Assembly (NCBI GenBank): GCA_000498155.1
Contig: AXZN01000015.1
Span: 124,001-188,000 of the forward strand
Length of the DNA: 64,000 nt
Reading direction: 5' to 3'
Source: Shiraia sp. slf14
Taxonomy: Eukaryota > Ascomycota > Dothideomycetes > Pleosporales > Shiraiaceae
Shown: positions 22,523-33,546 of the stretch, one piece after another
How the letters are laid out: each line of letters begins with the position of its first letter
Position numbering within the stretch: the stretch's first letter is position 1
The notes under the pieces: model-generated
What the model was told of the DNA's origin: nothing
Seen by the model: only the letters and a program-made list of their open reading frames with translations
The model's database searches: none
Made by a program: the position numbers and the translations under genes

Positions 22523-24095
22523 GCTCTGGTCCATCTACTATGCAAAAGGCCCGTTGGAGTAAACCGCGTGATGCTGGCAGGATTGTCGGTGGGTGACAGT
22601 GCTACGAACTATAATCGATGAGTTAATGAAACAATGAAACAAGTGTTCTTCATGCGTTGGGTGTTCTCGGGCTTGTTTGCTTGGTGTTCTGGGATGATCG
22701 AAGGTGATGTTGAGGCTGAATGGACGAGTGTGGTGTTTTACTGTGCCCATCAAGGTACTTCCTAGTAAGGATGTCTCCATCACACCTTGATCAAACTCGA
22801 GGCAAACTGAGTATAGGTTTATACTTCCGAATGCCTACGCGGCACGATGGATCTAGACCAAGATGTTTCCATGATATCCACGTGATATCCTGGATAGGTT
22901 CGCTCGTTACTCAACGGACACACCGAACGCCGTTCTTGTGATAACCGCCCTGACCATCAGAGTCTACGCGACACGCCTGTAAAAACGGAGAGCTCTCGTC
23001 GCACACGAGGTGAAGCGCTTGTGTCTCAGGGATGGCGTCGGCAACATGTAACATGCAAGCGACCAATGTGCGGCCAGCAAGCAGCGTCGGTCCTGTTACA
23101 ACGGGTCTCCGTGTTTCAGCCCCGTGAAGCTTCTTCCACTTGCGACGAGGAACGCATCTTTCCATGCACCTCATCTCCAAGAACAGATGCGCTTCAGAGA
23201 AAAGACCCAACGACTGGTCATGTACCTTGCGACCGTCCCGGAAGGGTCGCTCGATTTAGTGATGCTGTGTAGCTGGAGGTTGGTAGTGGGTGGCGTTCTT
23301 GCAGATCTGCCTTAAGACGACCACACCCATCTCAGAGGCTTACGTCCGGCATTTGGCATTCTGCGAATATGGTAGGGAGCGACTGAACATCGTGAACATC
23401 TTTGCCTCTCCTTCTTCCGCGGTATAGACTTTGCTTCTCCTACGCTGCGCGTCCATTCTTCCTCTTCTTCCCTCTCTTCTTTCGTCATCTCCCAGTCACT
23501 CCTTGCAGGCCCGGTGCCATATTTCACCCTCCTTTACTCATCTCGTACACTCTTTTGCCTGGTCGCAGTTTAACGAGGTAGCATTACAGCCGAAATCCAG
23601 GGTGCGCAATTGGCTGGATACTAGCCATATTGCAGTCATTACACAAATTGCGATATAGTCATTTGTAACAGCTTGCTCGGGGGTTCTCGCGCGAGAATTT
23701 GGAAAAAACTGCTGGAATCACGGCGCGCATATCCATCAGAACCACTTTGAGATATAAGAGCGTTGGACTGAATAGTGGTTGTCAACGGCAACGCACATAA
23801 CAAAGGGTCCAACCCACTGAGTATACCTGTGCTCCGACGAGCAGCATATCCGAATATCTCCCCGCCAAACGCCTGGCGTCTCAAGACAGACGAGGAATTA
23901 CATCACCCATCCACTAAAACCCTGCTCGTCTCATCGCATATACTACTCGCTCTCCACGGCAAGCGTGCCGAACGCTGGTCCTGATATTAGCAGAGAGACT
24001 TCTCTGGGCCCTCCACCCATTGACGTCTGCAAAGGCCTACTGGCCATACACTGCCCTACAACAGCGTCGCCATAGACCAAACATCCATTGCCACC
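22523..24095. other. Intergenic region, no gene seen
   Basis: This 1.57-kb region has only short open frames. A CT-rich block around 23400-23530 may belong to a promoter. No repeat or RNA gene was identified. Confidence 0.4.
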
Positions 24096-24878
24096 ATGGG
24101 CACCCGATCGCGAACCACCCTGCTTGGCCTTGCCATCCTCAGCGCTGCATCGACAGTGTCTGCTGTCTCGCTTGCCAGCTTTACACCGCGCATTAACAAC
24201 CTCCCATCGCAATGTCAAGCCGTGTACACAACCACAATTGAAGGCTGCAAACCAGAAGACTTTGGTCCCTCTGCGCGCTGTAGCCAAGCCTGTGTGAATG
24301 GCCTGGTCAAAATTACAGAAGCAGTGGACAAGGGCTGTGGTTCTGTCGATGTCGGCGAGACAAGCATCATTGGTGTCTTCCAGAACGGCATTGGTATTCA
24401 ATCTCTGTGTCCCGGTACTGTCGTAACGACGATCAGCTCGAGTACTGCGACTAGTACGAGGGCACCGCCTCCACAAACAAGTGCGCAACCATCGACATCC
24501 AGGTCTACGACCACCACAACCACTTCAACATCATCCTCCGCCTCTACCACCTTGGCGACATCAACATCACAGTCACAGTCACAAGCTTCCCAATCTTCAG
24601 CCACATCATCGCAACCCATCGCTATTGACCCGAATGTATCGTCGACTGCTGCCAATGGGCCTCCAACAAATGCTGCGCAGCCAAGTACGCCTTCAAGGGC
24701 CACCAGCGCAGAGACAGAACCGACAAGGCAACCAAACAGTCAACTATCCAATGCGGATTCTGGAGGTGGATCACCATTCGATGTGATTGCGACTGGTATG
24801 TCATCACATCTCAGTTCGCTGGATACCACGGCAGCAGCATTCCTAGCAACCGCATTCCTGATCGCTGCATTGACGTGA
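24096..24878 (+). CDS. Ser/Thr-rich GPI-anchored cell-surface protein
   Basis: Single exon, 260 aa. Signal peptide, about residues 1-23 (LLGLAILSAASTVSAVS). Residues 30-115 form a small cysteine domain with six Cys (SQCQAV, EGCKPE, ARCSQAC, KGCGS, SLCPG), not matching CFEM or WSC spacing. Residues 115-225 are almost entirely Ser, Thr, Ala, Pro and Gln, the signature of an O-glycosylated wall stalk. The C-terminus is hydrophobic (AAAFLATAFLIAALT) after a Ser/Gly-rich stretch, as for a GPI attachment signal. It is probably located at the plasma membrane or wall. No specific function is assignable. Confidence 0.8.
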   Translation: MGTRSRTTLLGLAILSAASTVSAVSLASFTPRINNLPSQCQAVYTTTIEGCKPEDFGPSARCSQACVNGLVKITEAVDKGCGSVDVGETSIIGVFQNGIGIQSLCPGTVVTTISSSTATSTRAPPPQTSAQPSTSRSTTTTTTSTSSSASTTLATSTSQSQSQASQSSATSSQPIAIDPNVSSTAANGPPTNAAQPSTPSRATSAETEPTRQPNSQLSNADSGGGSPFDVIATGMSSHLSSLDTTAAAFLATAFLIAALT

Positions 24879-25339
24879 GCGCTTCACACTTACTCCACAA
24901 TCACGGACAGGATTTTCCTTGTGTTACAGCATTGCCGTCACTTTAAGTTCATGAAAAGGCGTTTGGGAGGAGGGAGTTTGTACCATATACCCGGATGAAG
25001 TTGGAGAGCGTTACATAGTACGTTAAAGTCGGAGGAAATGTATATTGACGTGAGGGCTTGTTATGCCAATACAGCACGGATTGTCGGGTTGTAGATACAC
25101 CAGCAAATGAATAAAGATAAGCATCTTTCTCTGCGATTTGTCTCTTGTTTTCAAGTGTTGTCATTTGGTAGTGCAATACGCCTCGTATGAATGCCCCACT
25201 AGTTGATGCTTCATCCCTGCTTAGTTAGCGAGGCAGCTGCACCCCAGACGTAATCTCGCGCCGCCATCTCGACTTATCGTCAGCTCCCGCCAAACTTCGC
25301 CCCGGCCATGCAGGAACACAGTCGAGGCCTGCGATCAAC
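24879..25339. other. Intergenic region
   Basis: Spacer between two plus-strand genes. No gene or repeat seen. Confidence 0.4.
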
Positions 25340-26832
25340 ATGAGGAAGACTCTGCTACTGTGCTTCATTCATGGCTTTAAGGTAAGTAGTCCACGTGACC
25401 ATTTCAATAACACAACTCCAACTACGTCATTGCCTTCCACACGCGCGTAGCTGAACTATTGGCCACGATAGCCTCAGAAGCATATATTGCGAGAAACACT
25501 GCTAATACAAATTTAAAGGGCGGAGACGACACCTTTGGAAACTTCCCTTCGCACCTTAAGGCCCTCCTTCAACATGCCCTCCCCAAGGTCACCATTCTTA
25601 CCATCACCTACCCAAAGTTTGAAACACGGGGAGATTTGATGGAGTGCGTTGCGCGCTTCAAAGAATGGCTCACGAACAAAGTCATAGACCTTGAAGTCGC
25701 CAATTCTACCCCATCACCTACAGTTGACCCATCGGTTCATACGATACTCATAGGCCACAGCATGGGCGGCATTGTAGCAGCAGAGACACTGCTCTCAATC
25801 ATCGCTGACGAGCCTATACCATCCCTACAAAACTCGCAAACCAACTCTACCTCGTCTCTCCCCGATCACTCCACCCTTATGTTCCCTTACATACAAGCTG
25901 TATTGGCTTTCGATACGCCATACCTTGGTATAGCGCCAGGAGTGGTAGCTCACGGCGCAGAGAAGCATTGGAATACTGCGAGTTCAGCGTACTCGGCTTA
26001 CACGAACCTAGCCGGCGCATTTGGATGGGGCGCCAAAGATGCTGGATCTGGTGCTGTCGATGCTAGCAAAATGCTCCCGGCGCCTTCCGGCAAGGCTGTC
26101 AGTGATGCGAACGCCGATGCTGCGTCAGCTCCCCTATGGCAGAGATACGGCCGTGTAGCCATGTTCGCTGGCGCTGCAGGGGCAATTGCGGCCGGAGGCG
26201 CTGCAGCCTACCTGAAGCGTGATCAAATTTCAGAGGGATTGAACTGGGCAACATCACACCTCGAGTTCATTGGCGCTCTGGCGCGACCCGAAGAAATGCA
26301 AAAGCGACTTGCAAAAGTAGCCAAACTCACAACAACCTCGGAACTTGGTTTCGCCAATCTGTATACTACCCTTGGCCATGCCGTGAACCAGCAACAGCAA
26401 ACGCAAAAAGAGTCGTGGACAGGCAAGGTCCTTGGTAAAGACCGCACATTCTGTAATTTGCCCAAAGGTCAGTTGAAGAATTACTTCATCCCAGCGGTAA
26501 ACGACAAAAGCACGACTGAAACCTGGGCTCACATGAGCATGTTCGATCCAAAGGGCAACCCAGGATATTACACGCTTAGCGAAACAGCGAAGGAGAAGAT
26601 TATCGAATGGGCTGAAAATAAGTGGTATGAGGAGAGTGAGGGCCCTTTGACTGGTGCGGGTGAGGAAGAGGCAGAGATTGTGGAACGACAAGAAGTCGAC
26701 GAAGCGATGCAGAAGGAGGCTGAAGAACGGGAAAAGGAAGAGAAGGATGCAGAAGAATTCGTAGACTTGAAGAGGCCAGCTGGCACGCCCGTAGACGAGC
26801 AGGGAGATGAAAGAAAGAGGAGGGAATTGTGA
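25340..26832 (+). CDS. Alpha/beta hydrolase, DUF676-like putative lipase
   Basis: Two exons, 25340-25381 and 25519-26832, give 451 aa. The first exon encodes just MRKTLLLCFIHGFK. The 137-bp intron (GTAAGT...AAAG) is in phase 0, so the joined HGFKGGDDTF matches the oxyanion-hole region of the fold. The nucleophile elbow is GHSMGG near residue 107. The region around 245-262 is an Ala/Gly-rich hydrophobic helix (FAGAAGAIAAGGAAAYL) that may insert in or contact a membrane. The last 55 residues are a Glu/Lys-rich tail. A catalytic His is likely in WAHMSMFD near 385. Substrate is unknown; lipid ester hydrolysis is the family expectation. Confidence 0.8.
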
Positions 26833-27259
26833 TGACGATGCAGTGCAGTGATTCAGCCTACGGAGCTGAAGTGAGAAGTCGAATTATTGACCCTATACCC
26901 TCTTATTAGATCAAAATATACAACAATATTCAAAGACTCCCATTGACCGATACCACCACGTCAGCCCCCCGTCTTCCTCCTCTTTCTCATTCCAGATCTC
27001 CTTCATCCCCTCAACCCTTTCCATCCACCTCCCTCCTCTGGAAAACCCCCTCTTCTTCCCCATCTTCCCTTTCCCTCCACAAAAAATCCAACAAACCACT
27101 CCTCTCACAAACTAACCTCACACACACAATTAACAAACAAGCACTCTACTTAATCATTAAACGCAACCAGGACCACGCTTTCGAAAAAGTTCCGCTAACC
27201 ACAACTCCCCTCCCCTTCCCAATACAATTCTATTGACGAACTAAAAAATCAGAAAAGAA
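26833..27259 (+). other. Pyrimidine-rich leader of the Gly/Tyr-rich gene
   Basis: From about 26955 to 27220 the plus strand is dominated by C and T with ACAAAC tracts. This resembles leader or promoter sequence of strongly expressed fungal genes. An open frame of 97 codons runs through it but starts with TTG and is low complexity, so it is not called. Confidence 0.45.
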
Positions 27260-27604
27260 ATGCCATCATGTTACGCCGGCCCCGGCGGCTACGCAGAATA
27301 CTACTCCGCCCTCCCCTTCGGCGGATACGACGAGCCAGACGAGTACGACAATTGCTATGAGGGGTTTAATGATTGGTATGGTTATGGTGGGTATAATGAG
27401 TATGATCGGGGTGGTGGGTATGGGTTTGGCGCTGGGGGGTATGTTGGGGGTGGAGACGGCGAGTATGAGATGAGTGGGTATGGGGATATGCGGCTAACAG
27501 AGGAAAATCTGAGGAGGTTTGATAGGGAGAGTGGGTGGAGGGGTGGTTGGGGGGCGAATGAGTCGTGGGCGAGGGTTATGGGGTGGGATGGGCGGTGGAT
27601 GTAG
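27260..27604 (+). CDS. Small Gly/Tyr-rich protein
   Basis: Single exon, 114 aa, ATG at 27260 in a good context (AAGAAATGCC). Residues 1-75 are dominated by Gly, Tyr, Asp and Glu (GGYAEYYSALPFGGYDEPDE, YGYGGYNEYDRGGGYG). The last 40 residues are more ordinary and contain several Trp (RESGWRGGWGANESW). No signal peptide or known domain. The composition suggests an intrinsically disordered protein capable of weak aromatic contacts. The next gene downstream is also Gly-rich, but of a different repeat type. Confidence 0.6.
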   Translation: MPSCYAGPGGYAEYYSALPFGGYDEPDEYDNCYEGFNDWYGYGGYNEYDRGGGYGFGAGGYVGGGDGEYEMSGYGDMRLTEENLRRFDRESGWRGGWGANESWARVMGWDGRWM

Positions 27605-28069
27605 GGAGGGAATGGGGGTGGGAGGTGAGATCAGGGGTTGATAGTAGTTGTTGACCATCTCGTTTTCTATTGGATTTTATGTGAGATTATTCAATATGTT
27701 TAAGATGGTTGTTGTGTTTGTTCTGTGGTGTGATGTCTAAGTCATGATCGATGGATTTTGAGTTGTTGAATGGAGTACTTCACTGTGGGCGACCTTGTCT
27801 ATTTGACTGTGACGTGAATTGAGGTGATCGTCCATTGTTACGCCTTGAGATTCATTCATCTAATTCTACCGTTAGAACCCAGACAACCAAATTGAATCCT
27901 TGCCCTTCGTAGTCGACATTCGTTGGCTTTCTGCAGACTTTGCATATAAGTGCTGGACGCCCTCTTACTTCTACTTTAAATCCTCAACTCAACACTGACA
28001 AATATACATCCTAATTCGCTAAGATCTCAACAAACTTGAACTACCAAAAGATTTGACCTAGTATCGACC
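27605..28069 (+). other. Intergenic region between two Gly-rich genes
   Basis: Contains a candidate TATA-like CATATAAG near 27942 and a CT/CAAC-rich leader before 28070. No gene seen. Confidence 0.4.
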
Positions 28070-28606
28070 ATGCCTTACAACGGCTTGCCTGGAGGTTTTG
28101 GTGGCCCTCGCGGCCCTCGTGGATTTGGAGGCCCTGAAGGCCCCGGTGGTCCAGGTGGATTCGGCGGCCCTCGTGGGATTGGCGGCCCTCCAGGCTTTGG
28201 AGGCCCTGGCGGTCCTAGTGGTCCAGGTGGCTTCGGAGGCGACCCTCGTGGTTTTGGAGGCCCGGGTGGTGGTGGAGGCCCTCCAGGTTTTGGAGGTCAT
28301 GGTGGTCCTCTTGGCCCTGGAGGTTTTGGCGGTCCTGGTGGCTTTGGAGGTCCTCCAGGTTTTGGCGGCCCTGGAGGCCCTGGTGGTCGCTTCTGTCCTA
28401 TTCACGGTCCTAGAGACTACAATCCTTACCTCGACCCATATGGTTTTGACGATGAATTCGACGACGACTTCGACGATGACTATGACGATTTCGATCCTTA
28501 TGGCGGCCCCTATGGCAATCCCTTCGGTGGCGGCGGTCGCGGTGGCCCAGGTGCGCCCAATCCCTATGCAGGACGTGGGGGTCGTGGCCCTCCATACGGC
28601 TTTTAG
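28070..28606 (+). CDS. Gly-rich collagen-like repeat protein with acidic segment
   Basis: Single exon, 178 aa. Residues 8-108 are built from GFGGP, GGPGG and GGPP units, with many Gly-X-Pro-like triplets but no strict collagen periodicity. A short FCPIHGPRDYNPYLDPYG joins it to an acidic block (residues 124-142, nearly all Asp, Glu and Phe). A second Gly-rich tail (GGGGRGGPGAPN...RGGRGPPYGF) follows. No signal peptide is visible. Two other frames stay open across the repeat because its codons rarely make stops, so translation support would help. The ATG is preceded by GTATCGACC. Function is unknown; intrinsic disorder is near certain. Confidence 0.65.
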   Translation: MPYNGLPGGFGGPRGPRGFGGPEGPGGPGGFGGPRGIGGPPGFGGPGGPSGPGGFGGDPRGFGGPGGGGGPPGFGGHGGPLGPGGFGGPGGFGGPPGFGGPGGPGGRFCPIHGPRDYNPYLDPYGFDDEFDDDFDDDYDDFDPYGGPYGNPFGGGGRGGPGAPNPYAGRGGRGPPYGF

Positions 28607-29015
28607 TTCGGCAGCAATATGACAGATATCGGGGGCAGTGAGGCTCTCGATGTTGATGTCTGGAACATGAATGATCCAAGGAGAAGGCCTGTGGCAGCTG
28701 GTTTCATGTCGAGGCTAGCTCATGCGGAGTTCAATCTTGAAGGCCAGGGTTGCGATTTTGCAATTCATTTACTCAAAGGTGAAGGATCCGATCGGTCAGG
28801 ATTACTTGATGGAATAATAGCAACGAAGTGAATTTATATCCACATCCAACTTCTCTTAGTTAACTACATTACATCCACACTTTTACAAGCGCTCAAGTGA
28901 CAAAACTGTAACAATATACAGGCATATTGTCCAAGTATTTCTTCATCTTCAACTCGGAGTGCTATTACCAAAAAGGCGACTCGAAAGGCGCTCTGCATGA
29001 GCAGCGTTTGTTAAG
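28607..29015. other. Intergenic region between convergent genes
   Basis: 3' flanks of the collagen-like gene and the GH16 gene. Nothing further seen. Confidence 0.4.
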
Positions 29016-30091
29016 TTACACTGCTGGGGTTATTAGACTGACAAGTGAAGCAAAGAAAACCACCCACCAGAGAGTTGCTTTGGGAGCCTTTTTCCTTGTT
29101 GAATGAGAAATATTGCTGCGAAGTGCAACAGGGGTAGGAGATCCCAGGGCATTCTCAGGGGAGCAGAGGTCTCCTCCATTTCTGGAGGTTGAAGTGCCAG
29201 AGACATTGAACAAGAGTTCAACCCATTGAATGTCAAAATAAGCGTTACCTCCTGGATTCATCACACTGGAGAATCTGCCGCCGTTGCTCCACAGATTCAA
29301 AGTGACTTCGCTGGCGGCTTTTGGTACGTTGACGCTAGTCTGGGCTACTTGCTGGCCGTTGAAATACCATGCGCTGCGATTGGGGACCCAATCCAACCTA
29401 TAGGTATTCCAGTCGCTAGATTTTCGACCACCGGGCATGCTATCATTGAACGTAGACCCTGAGATTGGGACGCCAGTCTCTGGGTTTTCAGTAGGTTGGT
29501 TTGAGAAATGTACGCGATTTGGAGGATCGCGGGTCAAGATCTCGATGTCAGACTCGTCCGTGTCATCGTAATAAGTGAAGAAGCCAGCAATGGCTCCGTA
29601 ATCACCGCGGACACGAGCCGACATCCTCATGGAGGTATGAAGAACAGGGTGTCTCTTGTAGCCCAACTCGGCAGCCAACTGAGTTCCATTCTCAAGTCTG
29701 GTAGTATGCAAAGTCAGGTACGAACCATCTGTTTTGATTAGTAATTTGCAGAGTACTTTTAACAAAAAGTCGGACACTTACTACTAGAGATTTGGTCGGG
29801 ACTATAGATCGAATTCACCGTGGCAAGTCCGCTTGCTGGCCTATCCCAGTACCTTCTCTCCCAACCTTCATTCCATGGAACTGATGAAAAAGCTTTCAAC
29901 GGCCGATTGTTTGGGCCCGAGGAGCGCCCATCGCCTCCGGAATGATTGTCAAGATTGCGGAAATCAAAGAAGCGGTAGTAATCGTAGACTGCCGAAGTTG
30001 AACCACTCGTGACAAACTTAGTGCATTCTGCAGAAACATCCACAGCAAAAAGTTGCGTAAGAGCAACAAGAGCAGGAATGTATGAAAGCAT
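29016..30091 (-). CDS. GH16 cell-wall glycosidase, GPI-type C-terminus
   Basis: Exons 29782-30091 and 29016-29728 join (phase 1, 53-bp intron) to 340 aa. Signal peptide: MLSYIPALVALTQLFAVDVSA. Glycoside hydrolase family 16 signature DESDIEIL near residue 170 gives the E-x-D-x-E catalytic arrangement without the beta-bulge residue. Flanking strands include GYKRHPVLHTSMRMSARV, GAIAGFFTYYDD and WNTYRLDWVPNRSAWYFNG, typical of the fold. The C-terminus ends in a hydrophobic helix (TLWWVVFFASLVSLITPAV) after a Ser-rich spacer, consistent with GPI or membrane anchoring. The family cleaves or transfers beta-1,3/1,4-glucans or chitin-glucan; which of these applies is not decided by sequence. Confidence 0.88.
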
Positions 30092-33000
30092 TTTGCGCTG
30101 AGACAATGCTAACAAATTTAGATATGTTGTGGTTTGATATGAAAACTTTGATATGTCAATGAGAGTAACGATATCGTTATTGATACTTACGAGTGATTTT
30201 GCTGCGAAATATTGGCCCGAGGTTGCATGGGTTGCTCCTTTCACTACAATGCTGTTCCTACTACAGAGAACGTTTCCGTGTGAAAAAGAAAGAAAACCTT
30301 ATATTTATTGAAATTAAATAAAAGGAAAGAAAATCGATAGTCGGATAATCGAATGCTGAGGTTTTTTCCTGGAGGTGTGGTGTCGCTTTTGACTGTGGCA
30401 AGCTGATCACGTGACAGCATAGCGTCACCGTTTTCATTCCAGAGAGAACTGTAGAAATCTGGGTGTAGAGGCCCTGTTGCTTGGCACGAGAACGAAGGGT
30501 CTGGGCACTAGCGACGGTAACTTCGGTTGTGGCCCTATGAGCGTTACTAGCGACCGAAGCCTTCCGTTTTCAGCGCTGTTCACAGAAGGGAGCCCACCGG
30601 GCAGTCCAATTAATGCCTCTCGTACGAAGACAAGCCTTCTAGCCTCGCCTCACTAAGTCGCAGCAGGTTGTGTGCTATGACGTATGGAAGCGCTTCTGTA
30701 ATGGTATGATACTCTCAGTCTACATCCGATTATTTCCAAACCGCTATGTAAGACCCTTGAATTTAGGGGAATTAGGTACACTGACATCATTAAGAGCAGA
30801 CTCAGATTGCTTCAAAGAAAGCTCTGCATTACTTTGACAAACATAATGAAAATGCTTGTTGACTCGGCGACCGTTTGTGTAGTCATTGAGATTCAACCGA
30901 TTACTGGTACACTTCTATTGATGTGTCGATCGAAGTAGCGGTGGCCTGCCTAGTGATGATTTGCTCTCAGATGTTTGATTCATACTATATCGGACTCAAA
31001 AATGCTGGCAAACAACCGTCAATAAATAAGAGATACAAAGTAATGACCCCAACGCCCGTTCTATAGATGGCCAGCATGATTACGTCAGATTGTTCATACT
31101 CTCACCGGTGTAGCCTTACTCAACCAATCGTTCCTTCACCCTCAACTTTTACTTAACTTGAGCACAAAAATTTCGGTTAAATGTAAGAAGATACAGTGAA
31201 GGTTGATAACAAACTCATCCCCAACTTCCACGTATGTGCAATGCTCAAAGTTCATAGTAAATGGTATCTCAGAATAAAATCAAACATTAATGACCACCAA
31301 ACTTATGGAAAATTCATGGTCCTACTCCCGCTCTTCCAAAATCTGGATGTAACCAAGAAGGCGAAGTGATGAAAGGGTTGACGCCGTCGTAACAATTTGA
31401 CACCGTGCCTTGACTTTGAGCAATCGGTTTCTCCGTAGAGCCATGTCTACGCATCGTATGGCGTCTTCGTGGCAGTTCGTATCGCGATGTTTTCGAGGAT
31501 GTAGGGGATATAAGACTAAGACAACTGTGGCTTTGAGAATCCGACCGCGTCGATGAAGCTAGTCTGGCGCATCGTCGACAGAAAGCCAATGCCTTATTTA
31601 TACAAAGCATGAGGCAACTGGGGTTTTCTTGAGAAATTTGCTATTATACGTCAACAAAGCACAGCTCCAGCAAGTAAATACAATTCGTCGTACTTGGTTT
31701 GTCGAATTTAACGCACTGTCGATCTGGACTGGCGAAACGGGGCTCGATGCCTCCATGATGAATGGTTTTAAAGATAGTACTGCTTTGGCTGACAAGTATA
31801 GAGCAAGCGGCAAGCCTGCTGCATACTTCTCAGATGTAGCATATTCTTTCTTTGACAATAAGCTTATCTACTATTGTATAATATCCTGGGCTGCCCAGAA
31901 GGCCCGAAAATAGCGCATTGAGCACGGTTCGGGAATCATATGTATACCCTGCGGTTTGCCTAGGCCAGCTCGTCACTCTATTAAAGTTACACTGCTCAGC
32001 CCCTACGTCCTATTGGGATCGAGCCGTGCTTCGTCCGACCGCGGAGGGATCTGCTGTTGGTAGGACTAAGATCCATTGTCTCCGAGATAGCAATAACATG
32101 TGTTCACTGCACAGACGATCCTTGACATGCATGTATCTCGACTAAGTTACCCCCACCAGATATTGGGGATCCCAACTCAGGCAATACTCACAGGTTACTC
32201 GGCAGCGCTGTAAGCACAAGGGTTGTATTGGCCAAGTTTGGGGGGTTGAATATTGTGTGAACTTCGGGCTTGTATCTTGTGGCAAGACGGCAGGATCCGA
32301 ACTTCATATTGCACGCCTCCGTAATGGTAATATTCTGGTTGGTTCGAATGAGGTAGAATGTGCGAGTGTAAGCGCTAGGGAAAGGAGTTCGGTGTTCAAA
32401 GGTTGAGTACGTTGACCGAAAAATGCGCTAAACCGGGTGTGGCTGAGCGGGTACGATCCTTTTGTTGAGTTATAGTATCAGCACTAAGCACTTACTTGAG
32501 AAGTGACTCAGATTGTTGTTCTTGCAGCCTGACTTTTGGATCATAGTTATACAATTAATCGATGAGTCAGCGATCATGATGTCTAGGTTGATGCGGTGCG
32601 AACAGGTCTTGGCGTCTAACCTCTACCTACCTAAGTAGCCGAACCTTGACGTGTATTCACTCAAATAAGTCTAACTTGAGGTAAACACACATTCGATAAG
32701 ACCATTCGTTTCTGGTCGCTTCGTAGTCCGATGCTCTAACTGTGGGGTGCTTTACACCTAGTCGACATTTAGGTACCTATCACATGTTCTTGAACATACA
32801 GGGAGTCCAACGCCTATCTGCACGACATATGTCCTACAGTGGGGTCCTAAAATTGAGCCCAGACAGACAGTATCCATCGTATTCGAAAGTTTTGGCGCCT
32901 TCAAGAATCTACTATCTCACACAAGTCTCGGTTTTTCACACAATAAACATGCACGATTAGTAAAAACAACCATTCAACTGAGACTCAATAGATTGGAAGT

Positions 33001-33546
33001 CCTACGATGTTTCTTCAGCTTTATCAGGGGGCGGATCGTCGCTCTCGAGAGGGCAAATATACAAAACCGAATGGTTCGATATTCCATGAACAAACTTGTA
33101 GGGAAGGGTATAACACTCTCTTAAGTCTGGGACAATATGCAGCTACCCCAAGATTGCATATGCTGACTGCTGTGAACGTCATAATTATACAATAGCTTGT
33201 CTCTTTGACCCTCTGTAGGATGTCCAGTCATCCGAGATCCAATGGAAGGCCTTATGGGGCCGTACCAGAAACGTTCTCGAAGCAATGCAATCCATGAAGA
33301 ATAACTGTAGCAAAACATCAAAGTAGAGGATGCCATGAGAAGTGAGTTAAGATAATGCCATTTACACTTTCGCTTCAATTCTCGACAAAACCCTGCTGAA
33401 GAAAAGTGGTATCATTGAACTGTCAACGAACATCAAAGCCCGCCTATAGTAATCTCAAACGCCCTTTTTGGACTTATCCTGTATAGACTCCTATGACTCC
33501 AATAGGACAACGCCGTGCTAGCTATAGGCAATTTTCAAGAATAGAA
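30092..33546. other. Long stretch without a supported gene
   Basis: This 3.4-kb region lies between the GH16 gene start and the gamma-tubulin stop. Open frames are all under 100 codons; the ones I checked in detail begin with GTG or TTG, and none shows a domain. Base composition is mixed rather than strongly AT-rich, so massive RIP is not evident. A palindrome with CACGTG (GATCACGTGAC near 30405) is present. I find no terminal repeats or transposase-like sequence. Confidence 0.5.

Noticed and set aside
26943..27236. 97-codon frame in the CT-rich leader
   Set aside because: TTG start and Ser/Pro low complexity that follows from polypyrimidine DNA.
31598..31913. Overlapping plus and minus frames of 86-94 codons in the gene-free gap
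   Set aside because: Both begin with TTG, carry no domain, and are mutually overlapping shadows.
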